From the NCBI RefSeq assembly GCF_900110955.1, contig NZ_FOFR01000003.1:363094-427093 (forward strand): DNA of 64,000 nt, written 5' to 3'. The notes beneath the pieces were generated by a model. The model was not told the DNA's origin and did not search any database. It saw only the letters and a program-made list of their open reading frames with translations. This DNA is from Lentzea xinjiangensis (GTDB lineage Bacteria > Actinomycetota > Actinomycetes > Mycobacteriales > Pseudonocardiaceae). Position 1 is the stretch's first letter. The number at the start of each line of letters is the position of its first letter. Positions 53,394 to 61,857 of this stretch are shown one piece after another. The position numbers and the translations under genes were made by a program.

Positions 53394-54326
53394 TCACGAA
53401 CCGCCCAGCAGTTCCCTCGTTCGGTCCACATCGCGGTGCATTTGTTCGAGCAGGGCCTCGACGGAGTCGTACTTCTCCATCTCGCGGAGCCTCTCGACGA
53501 AGTCCACGGCGACCCGCTGGCCGTAGTAGTCCTCGTCCACGTCCAGCACGAACGCCTCGACGCGGCGCTCCCGGCCGGAGAACGTCGGGTTCGTCCCGAC
53601 GCTCACGGCCGCCTTGAGCCTCTTGCCCTTGGCGTCGGTGAACCAGCACGCGTAGATGCCGTCCGCCGGGACCGCCGCGAACTTGGGCGTCGACAGGTTG
53701 GCCGTCGGGAACCCGAGGTCCTTCCCGCGCCCGTCGCCCTTGACGACGATCCCCTCGAGCCGGTGCGGCCGGCCCAGCGCCTCCGCCGCCGCCTTCACGT
53801 CCCCGGCGTCGATGCACGCGCGGATGTAGGTCGACGAGTACGTCACCTCGTCAGCGGACACCAGATCAGCCCCCTCGGTCACGAATCCGAACCGCTGGCC
53901 GAGCCGGCTCAGCAACGCGACGTTACCGGCCGCCTTGTGCCCGAAGGTGAAGTTCTCCCCCACCACGACCGCCGCGGCGTGCAACTTCTCGACCAGCACC
54001 TCGTGCACGAACTCGTCCGCGGGCATCCGGGACGTCTCGAGGCTGAACGGCACCACGACGAAGTGGTCGACCCCCAGCTCCTCGACGAGCTCCGCCCGGC
54101 GGCGCAGCGTGGTGAGCTGCGCCGGGTGGCTGCCGGGGCGCACCACCTCGGAGGGGTGCGGGTCGAAGGTCATCAGCACGCCGGGCAGCCCGCGCTGCTC
54201 CGCGAGGGCCACGGCGCGGCCGATGAGGGCCTGGTGGCCTTTGTGGACGCCGTCGAACACGCCGATGGTCACTACGCAGCGGCCCCAGCCGCCAGGGAGG
54301 TGGTCGAGCCCACGCCAGCGTTGCAC
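53394..54326 (-). CDS. ribF: Bifunctional riboflavin kinase / FAD synthetase
   Basis: Makes FMN and then FAD from riboflavin, 310 residues. The adenylyltransferase half has GVFDGVHKGHQALI and EVTYSSTYIR; the kinase half has GRGKDLGFPTANL and GTNPTFSG. GTG 54326 follows TAGGCT by 7 nt, so a leaderless transcript is likely. No RFN riboswitch is visible upstream. Confidence 0.95.
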   Translation of the reverse strand: MQRWRGLDHLPGGWGRCVVTIGVFDGVHKGHQALIGRAVALAEQRGLPGVLMTFDPHPSEVVRPGSHPAQLTTLRRRAELVEELGVDHFVVVPFSLETSRMPADEFVHEVLVEKLHAAAVVVGENFTFGHKAAGNVALLSRLGQRFGFVTEGADLVSADEVTYSSTYIRACIDAGDVKAAAEALGRPHRLEGIVVKGDGRGKDLGFPTANLSTPKFAAVPADGIYACWFTDAKGKRLKAAVSVGTNPTFSGRERRVEAFVLDVDEDYYGQRVAVDFVERLREMEKYDSVEALLEQMHRDVDRTRELLGGS

Positions 54327-54333
54327 GGCGATC

Positions 54334-54339
54334 AGCCTA
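54334..54339 (-). promoter_or_regulatory. -10 box of ribF (leaderless)
   Basis: TAGGCT on the minus strand lies 7 nt before the ribF GTG. Confidence 0.5.
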
Positions 54340-54361
54340 CGACGGGTCCCGGCCGGAGTCC

Positions 54362-55249
54362 TCACCCAGCCGGGCTGAGCACGACCACGGGCTTGCACGC
54401 GTCGCCCTCGTCCTTGGCCAGCGCGATGACGTGGCCGTCGGGCCCGAACACCCCGTAGGTCCCCTCCAGCCCGCCCGCGCGCAGCCGCTGCCCGTGGGAG
54501 AGGGCCGACGCCTCCCGCGGGTCGATCTCCCGGCGCGGGAACGCCGTGGCGACCGCCGCGTCCAGGTCCAGCGACAGACCCGGGGTCTGCTCGAGCTGCT
54601 CCAGGGTCCGCGCCACGCGGAGGTCGAACGGACCGACCCGCGTGCGCCGCAACGCGCCGAGGTGCCCGCCCACGCCCAGCGCGGCACCGAGGTCTCGGGC
54701 CAGCGCGCGCACGTACGTGCCGGAGGAGCACTCGACCATCACGTCGAGCAGGACCTTGCCGTCCTCACGACGCGTGAACAGCACGTCGAAGCGATGCACC
54801 GTCACCGGCCGTGCGGGGATCTCGACCTGCTCCCCCGCACGCACCCGTGCGTAGGCGCGTTTGCCGTCGATCTTCACCGCGGACACGGCGGAGGGCACCT
54901 GCTGGATCGGCCCGGTCAGCTTCGCCACCTCGGCGGCGACGGCCTCGTCGGACACCCCGGAAGCGTCCTCAGTGGACAAGACCTCGCCCTCGGCGTCGTC
55001 CGTGGTGGTGGACGCGCCGAGCACGATGGTCGCGAGGTAGGCCTTGCTGTCGAGCGCGAGGTGGCCGAGGAGCTTCGTGGCGCGCTCGATGCCGAGCACG
55101 AGCACACCGGTCGCCATCGGGTCGAGCGTGCCGGCGTGCCCGACCTTGCGGGTGCCGAGGATCCTGCGCACCCGCGCCACCACGTCGTGCGAGGTCATGC
55201 CGTCCGGCTTGTCGACGACGACCAGGCCCGGTGCAACAGAGGGTTTCAC
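54362..55249 (-). CDS. truB: tRNA pseudouridine(55) synthase
   Basis: Modifies U55 in the tRNA T-loop, 295 residues. Catalytic Asp is in KVGHAGTLDPMATGVL; the start VVVDKPDGMTSHDVV and the LRRTRVGPF segment are typical. GTG 55249 begins the conserved part. Its -10 box TAGGAT overlaps the stop codon of the upstream MFS gene. ribF starts 36 bp downstream. Confidence 0.95.
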   Translation of the reverse strand: MKPSVAPGLVVVDKPDGMTSHDVVARVRRILGTRKVGHAGTLDPMATGVLVLGIERATKLLGHLALDSKAYLATIVLGASTTTDDAEGEVLSTEDASGVSDEAVAAEVAKLTGPIQQVPSAVSAVKIDGKRAYARVRAGEQVEIPARPVTVHRFDVLFTRREDGKVLLDVMVECSSGTYVRALARDLGAALGVGGHLGALRRTRVGPFDLRVARTLEQLEQTPGLSLDLDAAVATAFPRREIDPREASALSHGQRLRAGGLEGTYGVFGPDGHVIALAKDEGDACKPVVVLSPAG

Positions 55250-55257
55250 GGCGGCAA

Positions 55258-55263
55258 ATCCTA
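55258..55263 (-). promoter_or_regulatory. -10 box of truB (leaderless)
   Basis: TAGGAT on the minus strand lies 8 nt before the truB GTG and includes the MFS stop codon TAG. Confidence 0.5.
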
Positions 55264-56586
55264 AGCGACGCGCAGAGCGTCCCAACGACGGCGCCGCAAC
55301 TGCACCGGCACCGCCTCCCCGCGCTCCTCGGCGGCGAACACGGCAGCCCTCGCGCGCCGCCACCACACGAGCATCCGCCAGCCACCGACGGCGAGCACGA
55401 GAACGCAGGAGCTGAACGCCACCCGGAACGCCGCCTGCGGGCTGAGGACCCCCTCGACGAGGTCGAGCAACACGCCGACGCCCAGCGCGGCCACCGTCAC
55501 CGCGAGGAAGCCCCCGACGTTGACCAGCCCGCTGGCCGTGGACTGCCGATGCGACGGGTTGTAGTCACGCGCCAATGCGAACGCCACGCCGGAGATGGGC
55601 CCACCGACCGTCAACACGAGGAACACCACGGCGATGACAGGCACCGGCACCCGTCCGCCCGGCCACAACAGCAGCAAACCCCACCCGGCGAGCGCGAAAG
55701 CCAGGAACCAGCCCGCGATGGGCATGCGCCACTCAGGGTTCCGCGAGAACAAAGCCCCCACGATCGGACTGGTCACAATCGCACCGATGACCAGCAATCC
55801 CAGCGTGGACGACGCCGCCTTGGCCGACATCCCCTGCGCCTGCACGAGGTACGGGTATCCCCACAACAGACCGATGACGGCAGGCGTGGACATGGTGCTG
55901 AAGTGCGCCCAGAACCCCAGCCGCGTCCCCGGCACGCCCCAGGCCTGCCGGACCTTCGGCCAGATCTTCCTGAACGGCACCGGCTCCGGCTTGGGCGCGG
56001 TGAAGTCGTCGGGCACGTCCCGCAACCGCAGGAACGCGACAACCGAGTACGCCGCCGTGACGCCACCGGCGACGAGGAACGCCCAGGTCCACCCGGCCGA
56101 ACCGAGCAGGAGCGTCAACGGCACGGTGGCGACGAGGTTCCCCACACCGCCCAACGCCGCCGTGATCGCCACGACCAACGAGTACTGCCGCGGCGGGAAG
56201 TGCGCCGCCACGATGCGGATGACGCTGATGAACGTCATCGCGTCCCCCATGCCGAGCACGGCCCTGGCCACCAGCCCGAGCCCGTACGAGCCGGCAACGG
56301 CGAACAACACCTGACCGGTGCCCATGAGCAGGGCGGCCACGGTGAGAACCCGCCGCGGCCCGAACCGGTCGACGAGCAACCCGGTGGGAATCTGCATCAG
56401 GGCGTAGACCCCGATCTGCAACACGGTGAACACACCGAGCTGCGCGGGCCCGAGCCCGAACCGCTCACTGGCCTCCAGCCCGGCCACGCCCAGCGTGGTG
56501 CGGTGGAAGACGGCGGCGAAGTAGACGAGAACTGCGGTGGTCCAGATCAGCCACGAAGCTCGGGTGGCGCGATCGACCGACGGCAA
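55261..56586 (-). CDS. Major facilitator superfamily transporter
   Basis: A 441-residue transporter with about 12 membrane helices. The loop 2-3 motif is MQIPTGLLVDRFGPRRVL, a standard MFS signature, and GNLVATVPLTLLL and LPxF-like segments follow. The start is TTG 56586, with GGGGAGAG 8 nt upstream; no ATG or GTG is in frame near it. The basic tail contains an Arg cluster. The substrate is unknown, and no regulator is adjacent. Confidence 0.85.
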   Translation of the reverse strand: MPSVDRATRASWLIWTTAVLVYFAAVFHRTTLGVAGLEASERFGLGPAQLGVFTVLQIGVYALMQIPTGLLVDRFGPRRVLTVAALLMGTGQVLFAVAGSYGLGLVARAVLGMGDAMTFISVIRIVAAHFPPRQYSLVVAITAALGGVGNLVATVPLTLLLGSAGWTWAFLVAGGVTAAYSVVAFLRLRDVPDDFTAPKPEPVPFRKIWPKVRQAWGVPGTRLGFWAHFSTMSTPAVIGLLWGYPYLVQAQGMSAKAASSTLGLLVIGAIVTSPIVGALFSRNPEWRMPIAGWFLAFALAGWGLLLLWPGGRVPVPVIAVVFLVLTVGGPISGVAFALARDYNPSHRQSTASGLVNVGGFLAVTVAALGVGVLLDLVEGVLSPQAAFRVAFSSCVLVLAVGGWRMLVWWRRARAAVFAAEERGEAVPVQLRRRRWDALRVA

Positions 56587-56736
56587 GACGCACTCTCCCC
56601 AGGTCGGAAGCAGGCAACATTAGTTACATCGCCTAAGCAACCTTCTTGGTAACGATTTCATGCCGTGAGGTCGGCCACAGTGCCCCCACCAGGCGTCTCC
56701 CTTGCGTTCGCGGTGTGCCTGCTCACTACGCAGGCC

Positions 56737-58038
56737 CTACCGGACGACCCCCTCGACCGCCCACTCCCCGGACCGGGCCCGCCACACCACAGCCACCAAC
56801 CGCAGGACCATGAACGCCGACAACCCGCTCCAAATCCCGATCAACCCCCACCCGAACGCGTGGGAAGCCCACACCAACGGCAAGAACCCGACCACCGCGG
56901 ACCCCAGCGTCGCCGTCCGCATGAACTTCACGTCCCCGGCCCCCAGCAACACCCCGTCCAACGCGAACACCACCCCGGCGATCGGTTGCAGCGCGACGAA
57001 GAACCACCAGGCGTGCGGGATCTCGGCCAGCACCCCGGCGTCCGAGGTGAACGCGCGCGGCAGCACGGACACCAGCGCGGCGAACAGCACCCCGAGCCCC
57101 ACACCGAAGACCAGCCCGTACCGCGTGATCTGCCAGGCGAGCCGCTCGGCCTGCCGCCGCCGAGAAGCTCCCAACGCGGCCCCCACCAACGACTGCGCGG
57201 CAATCGCCAGCGAATCCAGCACCAGCGCCAGGAACGTCCACAACTGCAACACGACCTGATGAGCCCCCACCGCGGCAATAGACGTCCGCGCCGCCACGGA
57301 AGCCGCACTGATGAAGCACGCCTGGAACGCCAAGCTCCGCAACACCAAATCACGCCCCATGCCAAGCTGCGCGCGCATGGCACTCCAATGCAGCCTCAAC
57401 GGCACACGCTCCGCGAAGAGCGCCTTGATGAAGAGCCCAGCCGACAACACCTGCGCGACAACGTTGGCGATCGCCGACCCCTCAAGCCCCCACCCAGCGC
57501 CGTACACGAGCGCAGGGCACAACACCGCGCTGATGCCGTTGCCGATGAGGATGTACTTCAAAGGCCGCTTGGTGTCCTGCACGCCACGCATCCACCCGTT
57601 GCCGGCCATCGTGACGAGGATGAACGGCGCCCCGAACAACGCGATGCGCACCCAATCCACCGCCGCGTCCGCCACCGCGCCGGCCCCGGCGAGCAACTCC
57701 GCCAAGGGCCGCGCGAACACCTGCCCCAGCACCACCACCAGCACCCCGGCGGCCAGCGCCAGCCACGTGGCCTGCACCCCCTCCGCGACCGCGTCCCCCC
57801 GCCGCCCAGCCCCGTGCAACCGGGCCGTGCGAGCCGTCGTGCCGTAGGACAGGAACGTCAACTGCGTCGACACCTGCGTCAGCAACACCCCGCCAAGCGC
57901 CAACCCGGCCAACGGCAGCGCGCCCAAATGCCCGACCACCGCCGTGTCCACCAGCACGTACAGCGGCTCCGCTGCCAGCACCCCCAGCGCCGGCACCGCG
58001 AGCCCGATCACCCGCCGCGCGGGAACCCGTTCCTCCAC
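56737..58038 (-). CDS. MATE-family efflux transporter (DinF type)
   Basis: A 433-residue MATE transporter with 12 membrane segments. The start is AVPALGVLAAEPLYVLVDTAVVGHLG, the DinF/NorM type, and GNGWMRGVQDTKRPLKYILIG follows mid-protein. GTG 58038 has a TAGGTT -10 box 7 nt upstream. The order with nrnA and rbfA matches Mtb dinF. No LexA box was found upstream, so SOS control is not supported. Confidence 0.9.
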   Translation of the reverse strand: MEERVPARRVIGLAVPALGVLAAEPLYVLVDTAVVGHLGALPLAGLALGGVLLTQVSTQLTFLSYGTTARTARLHGAGRRGDAVAEGVQATWLALAAGVLVVVLGQVFARPLAELLAGAGAVADAAVDWVRIALFGAPFILVTMAGNGWMRGVQDTKRPLKYILIGNGISAVLCPALVYGAGWGLEGSAIANVVAQVLSAGLFIKALFAERVPLRLHWSAMRAQLGMGRDLVLRSLAFQACFISAASVAARTSIAAVGAHQVVLQLWTFLALVLDSLAIAAQSLVGAALGASRRRQAERLAWQITRYGLVFGVGLGVLFAALVSVLPRAFTSDAGVLAEIPHAWWFFVALQPIAGVVFALDGVLLGAGDVKFMRTATLGSAVVGFLPLVWASHAFGWGLIGIWSGLSAFMVLRLVAVVWRARSGEWAVEGVVR

Positions 58039-58045
58039 GCACCGT

Positions 58046-58051
58046 AACCTA
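58046..58051 (-). promoter_or_regulatory. -10 box of the MATE gene (leaderless)
   Basis: TAGGTT on the minus strand lies 7 nt before the GTG at 58038. Confidence 0.5.
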
Positions 58052-58084
58052 AGCCCCGGCGGGCTTCTTGCCAATGATTTGCGA

Positions 58085-58800
58085 TTAGTGGCTCACTTCG
58101 CCGTGGGCTGCTGGGGCGCCGGCGATGTGGCGGGACCGGTCCAGACACGCGATTCAGCGGGTTCGCTCGCGGCCACGTGGTCCAGCGGGTCCGCTCGCGC
58201 CCACGTGACCCAGCGGATCCGCCCGCGTACACAACCCACTCGCGCGGACACTCTCGCATGCCCGCCCGGCGCCCCTGCCCCGAACTCACCCGCTCGACGC
58301 GCCACTTCGGTGCGTCCGCCCAACGCATCCGCCCACACGAGGCCATCCCGACGCGGCCATCCCAGCACGTCGGGTCCCCGGCACGGCCCCCGGCACGGCC
58401 ACCTCCCGGCACGGCGACCCCGGCCCTGGCACGGCGATCCCAGCGAGACCGCGGCGGCCCAGCGCGCCTACGTCCCGCTCACCGGCGCAGCGAAGCGCCC
58501 CCACCCGAGCGCACCGGCTCAAGCGCCGCCAGCCACCCAGCGCCCCATCAACAGCCCACCCGTCCCAGCCCACCGCCCAGAGCGCAACCACCCACCGCCG
58601 GCAGCACCAGAACCCCCACCAGCCGCCACCAACGCCCTCAACCCTGTCCGCTCCCCCCGCGCTTCCTCGTATAGCGAGGGATCGGTAACAACGTTTCAGG
58701 ACATGTTCGCCCTAACCTTCACCCGATCGAGCGACCCCAAGCTCCAACACCCCCAAGACCGAGCAGCCCAAGGCCGAGCAGCCCCCATGCCCGAACAGCC
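58085..58800. other. Low-complexity intergenic region, no supported gene
   Basis: About 0.7 kb of C-rich sequence between the MATE and ROK genes. It has a 28-bp repeat of about 2.7 units, 58155-58230 (CAGCGGGTTCGCTCGCGGCC followed by ACGTGGTC), and scattered CCGGCACGGC copies near 58378-58440. Open frames exist but encode only Pro/Ala/Arg-rich low-complexity text without a credible start or family. The ROK gene stop is at its right edge. Confidence 0.7.
58155..58230. repeat. 28-bp tandem repeat
   Basis: Units begin at 58155, 58183 and 58211 (partial), sharing CAGCGG-n-TCCGCTCGCG and CCACGTG. The 28-bp period breaks reading frames, so it is non-coding. Confidence 0.7.
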
Positions 58801-59928
58801 CTAAGACCGCTGAGGCAGCCCGAACACCTGCTCGCGCGCCACCGCGAGCGCGGAATGCAGAGCACCTGAGCGCACCGGGTTGGCGGTGATCTGCGCGAGC
58901 TGCACCGGGGTGCGCGGCACCACCAGCTCCAGCAGTTCCGCCGCCACCAGGTCGCACAGCGTCTCGCCGCCCGCCTGCGCCACGCTGCCGGACAGCAGCA
59001 CCAGCTCCGGGTCGAGCACGCAGACCACGTTCGCCAGGCCCAGGGCGATCCTGCGCGCCAGGTCCGACAAGAACGCTCGTTCCCCGGTGCTCAGGGCGTG
59101 CGCGACGGCCTCCACGCCGGACGAGGCCGCGATGCCGTGCGTGGCGGCCAGCGCCATGATCGCTTCGTTGTCCACCTGGTCGCCGTAGCGGCCGCCGGGT
59201 ATCTGCATCGAGTCGATTTCGCCCGCACCGCCTGTGACGCCGCGCAGCAGCACGCCGTTGACCACGACCGCGGACCCTATTTCGTCGGCCGGCCAGAAGA
59301 GCACGAAGTTCCGCACGCCCACCGCCTTGCCGGAGCTCATCTCCTCCAGCGCGGCGAGGTTGATGTCGTTCTCGATCGACACCGACGTGCCGAGCAGTTC
59401 GCGCAGCGTCGACGGCAGGTCGACGTCCACCAGGCCGGGCAGGTGCGGTGCGAAGCCGAGGTGGCCGGTGGCCGGGTCGACCGCACCCGGTGTTCCCACG
59501 ACCACGTGCGACAACGCGTCCAGGCGGAGGCCGGCGAGGACCGCTGCCTTCTGCACCGTTTCGCGGAACGCCCGCAGCGTGTTGTCCTTGGGCATCGGCG
59601 CGCTGTGCTCGGCCAGCAGTGAGCCGGTGATGTCCGCGATGGCCACGTCGATCAGTTCCGGCGTCAGCGCCACCGCTGCCACGTGCCCGACGCCGCCGTT
59701 GACGGCCCACATCTGTGCGCGTGGACCGCGGCCACCGCCGCGCAAGCCGGTGCGGACGACCATGCCGTCCTCTTCCAGGCGTGCGAGCAGCTGGGCCGTG
59801 GCGGGTTTGGAGAGGCCGATGACCTCTTCCAGTTCGGCCCTCGTCATCGCGCCGCTGCGCAGCAACGTCTCGATGGCGGCCCGGTCGTTGATCTCCCGCA
59901 GCAGCCGCGGGCTTCCCGTCCTCGTCAT
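58801..59928 (-). CDS. ROK-family transcriptional regulator/sugar kinase-like
   Basis: A 375-residue ROK protein. An N-terminal winged helix (TRAELEEVIGLSKPATAQLLARLEEDGM at about residues 29-56) precedes the ASKHA fold with VVVGTPGAVDPATG and GEIDSMQIPGG. The zinc/ROK signature CxCGxxGC is absent, as in some NagC-type regulators without kinase activity. The ATGA overlap with nrnA shows coupling. Its sugar ligand is unknown. Confidence 0.87.
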   Translation of the reverse strand: MTRTGSPRLLREINDRAAIETLLRSGAMTRAELEEVIGLSKPATAQLLARLEEDGMVVRTGLRGGGRGPRAQMWAVNGGVGHVAAVALTPELIDVAIADITGSLLAEHSAPMPKDNTLRAFRETVQKAAVLAGLRLDALSHVVVGTPGAVDPATGHLGFAPHLPGLVDVDLPSTLRELLGTSVSIENDINLAALEEMSSGKAVGVRNFVLFWPADEIGSAVVVNGVLLRGVTGGAGEIDSMQIPGGRYGDQVDNEAIMALAATHGIAASSGVEAVAHALSTGERAFLSDLARRIALGLANVVCVLDPELVLLSGSVAQAGGETLCDLVAAELLELVVPRTPVQLAQITANPVRSGALHSALAVAREQVFGLPQRS

Positions 59929-60911
59929 GACCCCACCCGCTCCAGCGCGCCCTTCAGCGCGGCGACGACCTGGTCGGCGGCGCCGTCGAAGGTGAAGCCG
60001 GCGGCCAGGCGGTGGCCGCCACCGCCGAGTGCCTGCGCCACCTCGCGCACGTCGACCTGGCCCACCGCCCTCAGCGACACGGACCAGAAGCCGGGCCGCA
60101 GCTCCTTGAGCACCGCCGCCACTTCGGCCTCGGAGGCGGAACGGACCACGTCGATGACGCTTTCCACCTCTTCGCTGCGCACGTCACGTGCGTCGTCCAC
60201 GCCCACCACCGCGTGCACGAGTCCCAGGCCGCCGGCGGCACTCTCGTCCAACTCGGCCTTGGCCAGCACGCGCGACAGCATTCCGAGGTAGGCGAAGGGA
60301 TGCGCGTCCATCAACGGGCGCGTCACGCTGTACGCGTCGACGCCGGTCTCCAACAGCCGCGCCGCGGTCGAGTGCGCCGCCGGGCCGGCCTTGCGGAAGC
60401 CGCCGGTGTCGGTCACCAGCCCCGCGTAGAGGCACCGCGCGATGGGCTCGTCGATCTCGACGCCCATCTCGTCGAGCAGCCGCAGGGCGATGAGCGCGGT
60501 GGCCTCCGCGTGCTCGTCGATGCAGTGCAACGTCCCGTATCGCGTGTTCGACACATGGTGGTCCACCACGATGACAGGTCCTGTGCAGGCGGCGACGCGA
60601 TCCTGCAACGGCCCCAGGCGTTGCAGGCTGCCGGTGTCCATGACCACGAGGAACTCCGGTGCCGCCGGCACCTCGTCGCGGTGCACCAGCAGGCCGGCCG
60701 TGTCCAGCGTCTTCAGGCTTTCGGGCACGACCTCGGGCTCGCCGAACGCCACGCGCACCGCCACCCCGCGCCGGTGCAGCGCGAGTCCCACCGCCAGCGC
60801 GCTTCCGAGCGTGTCCGCGTCGGGGTTGACGTGGCTCAGCAGGGTGACGTCACGGGCGTCGGCCAGTAACCGCGCGGCCTCGGCAAGGGTGGTGCTCAGG
60901 TCGTCTGCCAC
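59925..60911 (-). CDS. nrnA: DHH-family nanoRNase / pAp phosphatase
   Basis: DHH-DHHA1 phosphoesterase that degrades short oligoribonucleotides, cyclic dinucleotide products and pAp, 328 residues. The motifs are SHVNPDADTLGSA (motif I), VVDHHVSN (DHH) and GGGGHRLAAGF (DHHA1). GTG 60911 follows TAACGT by 6 nt. It lies after rbfA but behind a strong terminator, so it has its own transcript. Confidence 0.95.
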   Translation of the reverse strand: MADDLSTTLAEAARLLADARDVTLLSHVNPDADTLGSALAVGLALHRRGVAVRVAFGEPEVVPESLKTLDTAGLLVHRDEVPAAPEFLVVMDTGSLQRLGPLQDRVAACTGPVIVVDHHVSNTRYGTLHCIDEHAEATALIALRLLDEMGVEIDEPIARCLYAGLVTDTGGFRKAGPAAHSTAARLLETGVDAYSVTRPLMDAHPFAYLGMLSRVLAKAELDESAAGGLGLVHAVVGVDDARDVRSEEVESVIDVVRSASEAEVAAVLKELRPGFWSVSLRAVGQVDVREVAQALGGGGHRLAAGFTFDGAADQVVAALKGALERVGS

Positions 60912-60917
60912 AGGGAG

Positions 60918-60923
60918 ACGTTA
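60918..60923 (-). promoter_or_regulatory. -10 box of nrnA (leaderless)
   Basis: TAACGT on the minus strand lies 6 nt before the nrnA GTG. Confidence 0.5.
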
Positions 60924-60988
60924 GCCGCTCACCGCATCGACGCGCTGTAGGGCACCCTCGGACAGGACAGTTTCCATTCGATGACGAG

Positions 60989-61022
60989 AAGAGGGACCGT
61001 CCCAGTGTGGACGGTCCCTCTT
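60989..61022 (-). terminator. Intrinsic terminator after rbfA
   Basis: A 14-bp perfect stem, AAGAGGGACCGTCC read from 60989 region and its complement to 61022, with a 6-nt CAGTGT loop, lies directly past the rbfA stop. The minus-strand RNA continues with a T/C-rich stretch. Confidence 0.8.
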
Positions 61023-61024
61023 GT

Positions 61025-61474
61025 TCAGTCCTCGTCCTCGTCTTCGCGAGGCGCCTTGTACGGATCGGCCTCACCGGCCGGAGAAGCCCCCACCGCCAGG
61101 CGAGCGACTTCGGCGTCGGCGGCCTGGGCCTTGGCCAGCAACTCGTCCATCTTCCGCGCCGTGTCCGGCACGGTGTCGGTCATGAACGTCAGCGTCGGCG
61201 TGAACCGGACCCCGGTCTGCTGGCCCACCATCGAGCGCAGCACGCCCTTGGCCTTCTCCAGAGCGGCGGCCGCCCCGGCGTAGTCGGGCTCGGTGTCCAG
61301 CCGCTCGCCCAGAACCGTGTAGTACACGGTGGCGTCGTGCAGGTCACCGGTCACCTTGGTGTCGGTGATCGTGACCCGCGCCAACCGCGGATCCTTGACC
61401 TCGTGCTCGAGTGCCGAGGCCACGATCTGCGAGATCCGCTTGGCGAGCTTGCGGGCACGTGCCGTGTCGGCCAC
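61025..61474 (-). CDS. rbfA: Ribosome-binding factor A
   Basis: 30S assembly factor, 149 residues. The KH-like core has [24 protein letters not shown] and [20 protein letters not shown]; the acidic C-terminus (PREDEDED) is common in actinobacteria. GTG 61474 has GGGGAGG upstream. It follows the DUF503 gene by 13 bp in the infB operon direction. Confidence 0.95.
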   Translation of the reverse strand: MADTARARKLAKRISQIVASALEHEVKDPRLARVTITDTKVTGDLHDATVYYTVLGERLDTEPDYAGAAAALEKAKGVLRSMVGQQTGVRFTPTLTFMTDTVPDTARKMDELLAKAQAADAEVARLAVGASPAGEADPYKAPREDEDED

Positions 61475-61487
61475 GAGCCTCCCCTTC

Positions 61488-61784
61488 CTAGTCGTCCTCC
61501 GGCCCGACGAGACGCGTCCGGGCGGAGAGCAGTTCCAGTTCGGGTCGTCCTGCGACCAGCCTCTCACAGCCGGCCAGGACTTCCCTGACATGCGCCGCGT
61601 CACCGGAAACCGCGGCGACACCGATCAGCGCGCGCCGATGCAGGTCCTGGTGACCGGCCTCGGAAGCGGCGACCTCGAAGCGCTTGCGCAGCTCGGCCAC
61701 GACAGGCCGCACCACCGAGCGCTTCTCCTTCAACGAGTGGACGTCGCCGAGTAGCAAGTCCAGTTCCAGAGCTCCCACGTACAT
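61488..61784 (-). CDS. DUF503 family protein (YlxP-like)
   Basis: A 98-residue protein of the YlxP/DUF503 family, found between infB and rbfA across Gram-positives and linked to ribosome assembly. [22 protein letters not shown] near the N-terminus is the family signature. ATG 61784 has GGAGG about 10 nt upstream. Its precise role is unknown. Confidence 0.92.
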   Translation of the reverse strand: MYVGALELDLLLGDVHSLKEKRSVVRPVVAELRKRFEVAASEAGHQDLHRRALIGVAAVSGDAAHVREVLAGCERLVAGRPELELLSARTRLVGPEDD

Positions 61785-61807
61785 GGGAAAGATCCTCCAG
61801 AGGAAAA

Positions 61808-61844
61808 GGGTGCGGAGCCAGCCGTTTTCACCGGCTCCGCACCC
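61808..61844 (-). terminator. Hairpin after infB
   Basis: GGGTGCGGAGCC (61808-61819) and GGCTCCGCACCC (61833-61844) form a perfect 12-bp stem with a 13-nt loop, 13 bp past the infB stop. It separates infB from the DUF503-rbfA part. Confidence 0.7.
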
Positions 61845-61857
61845 CCATCTCAACCGA

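Noticed and set aside
54327..54361. FMN riboswitch upstream of ribF
   Set aside because: The gap to truB is only 35 bp and ribF appears leaderless; there is no room for the aptamer.
58038..58080. LexA control of the MATE (dinF-like) gene
   Set aside because: No CGAAC-N4-GTTCG motif lies near its start.
57944..58804. A 286-residue Pro-rich frame in the low-complexity gap
   Set aside because: Starts inside the antisense of the MATE gene, has no ribosome site, and contains only repeats and biased residues.
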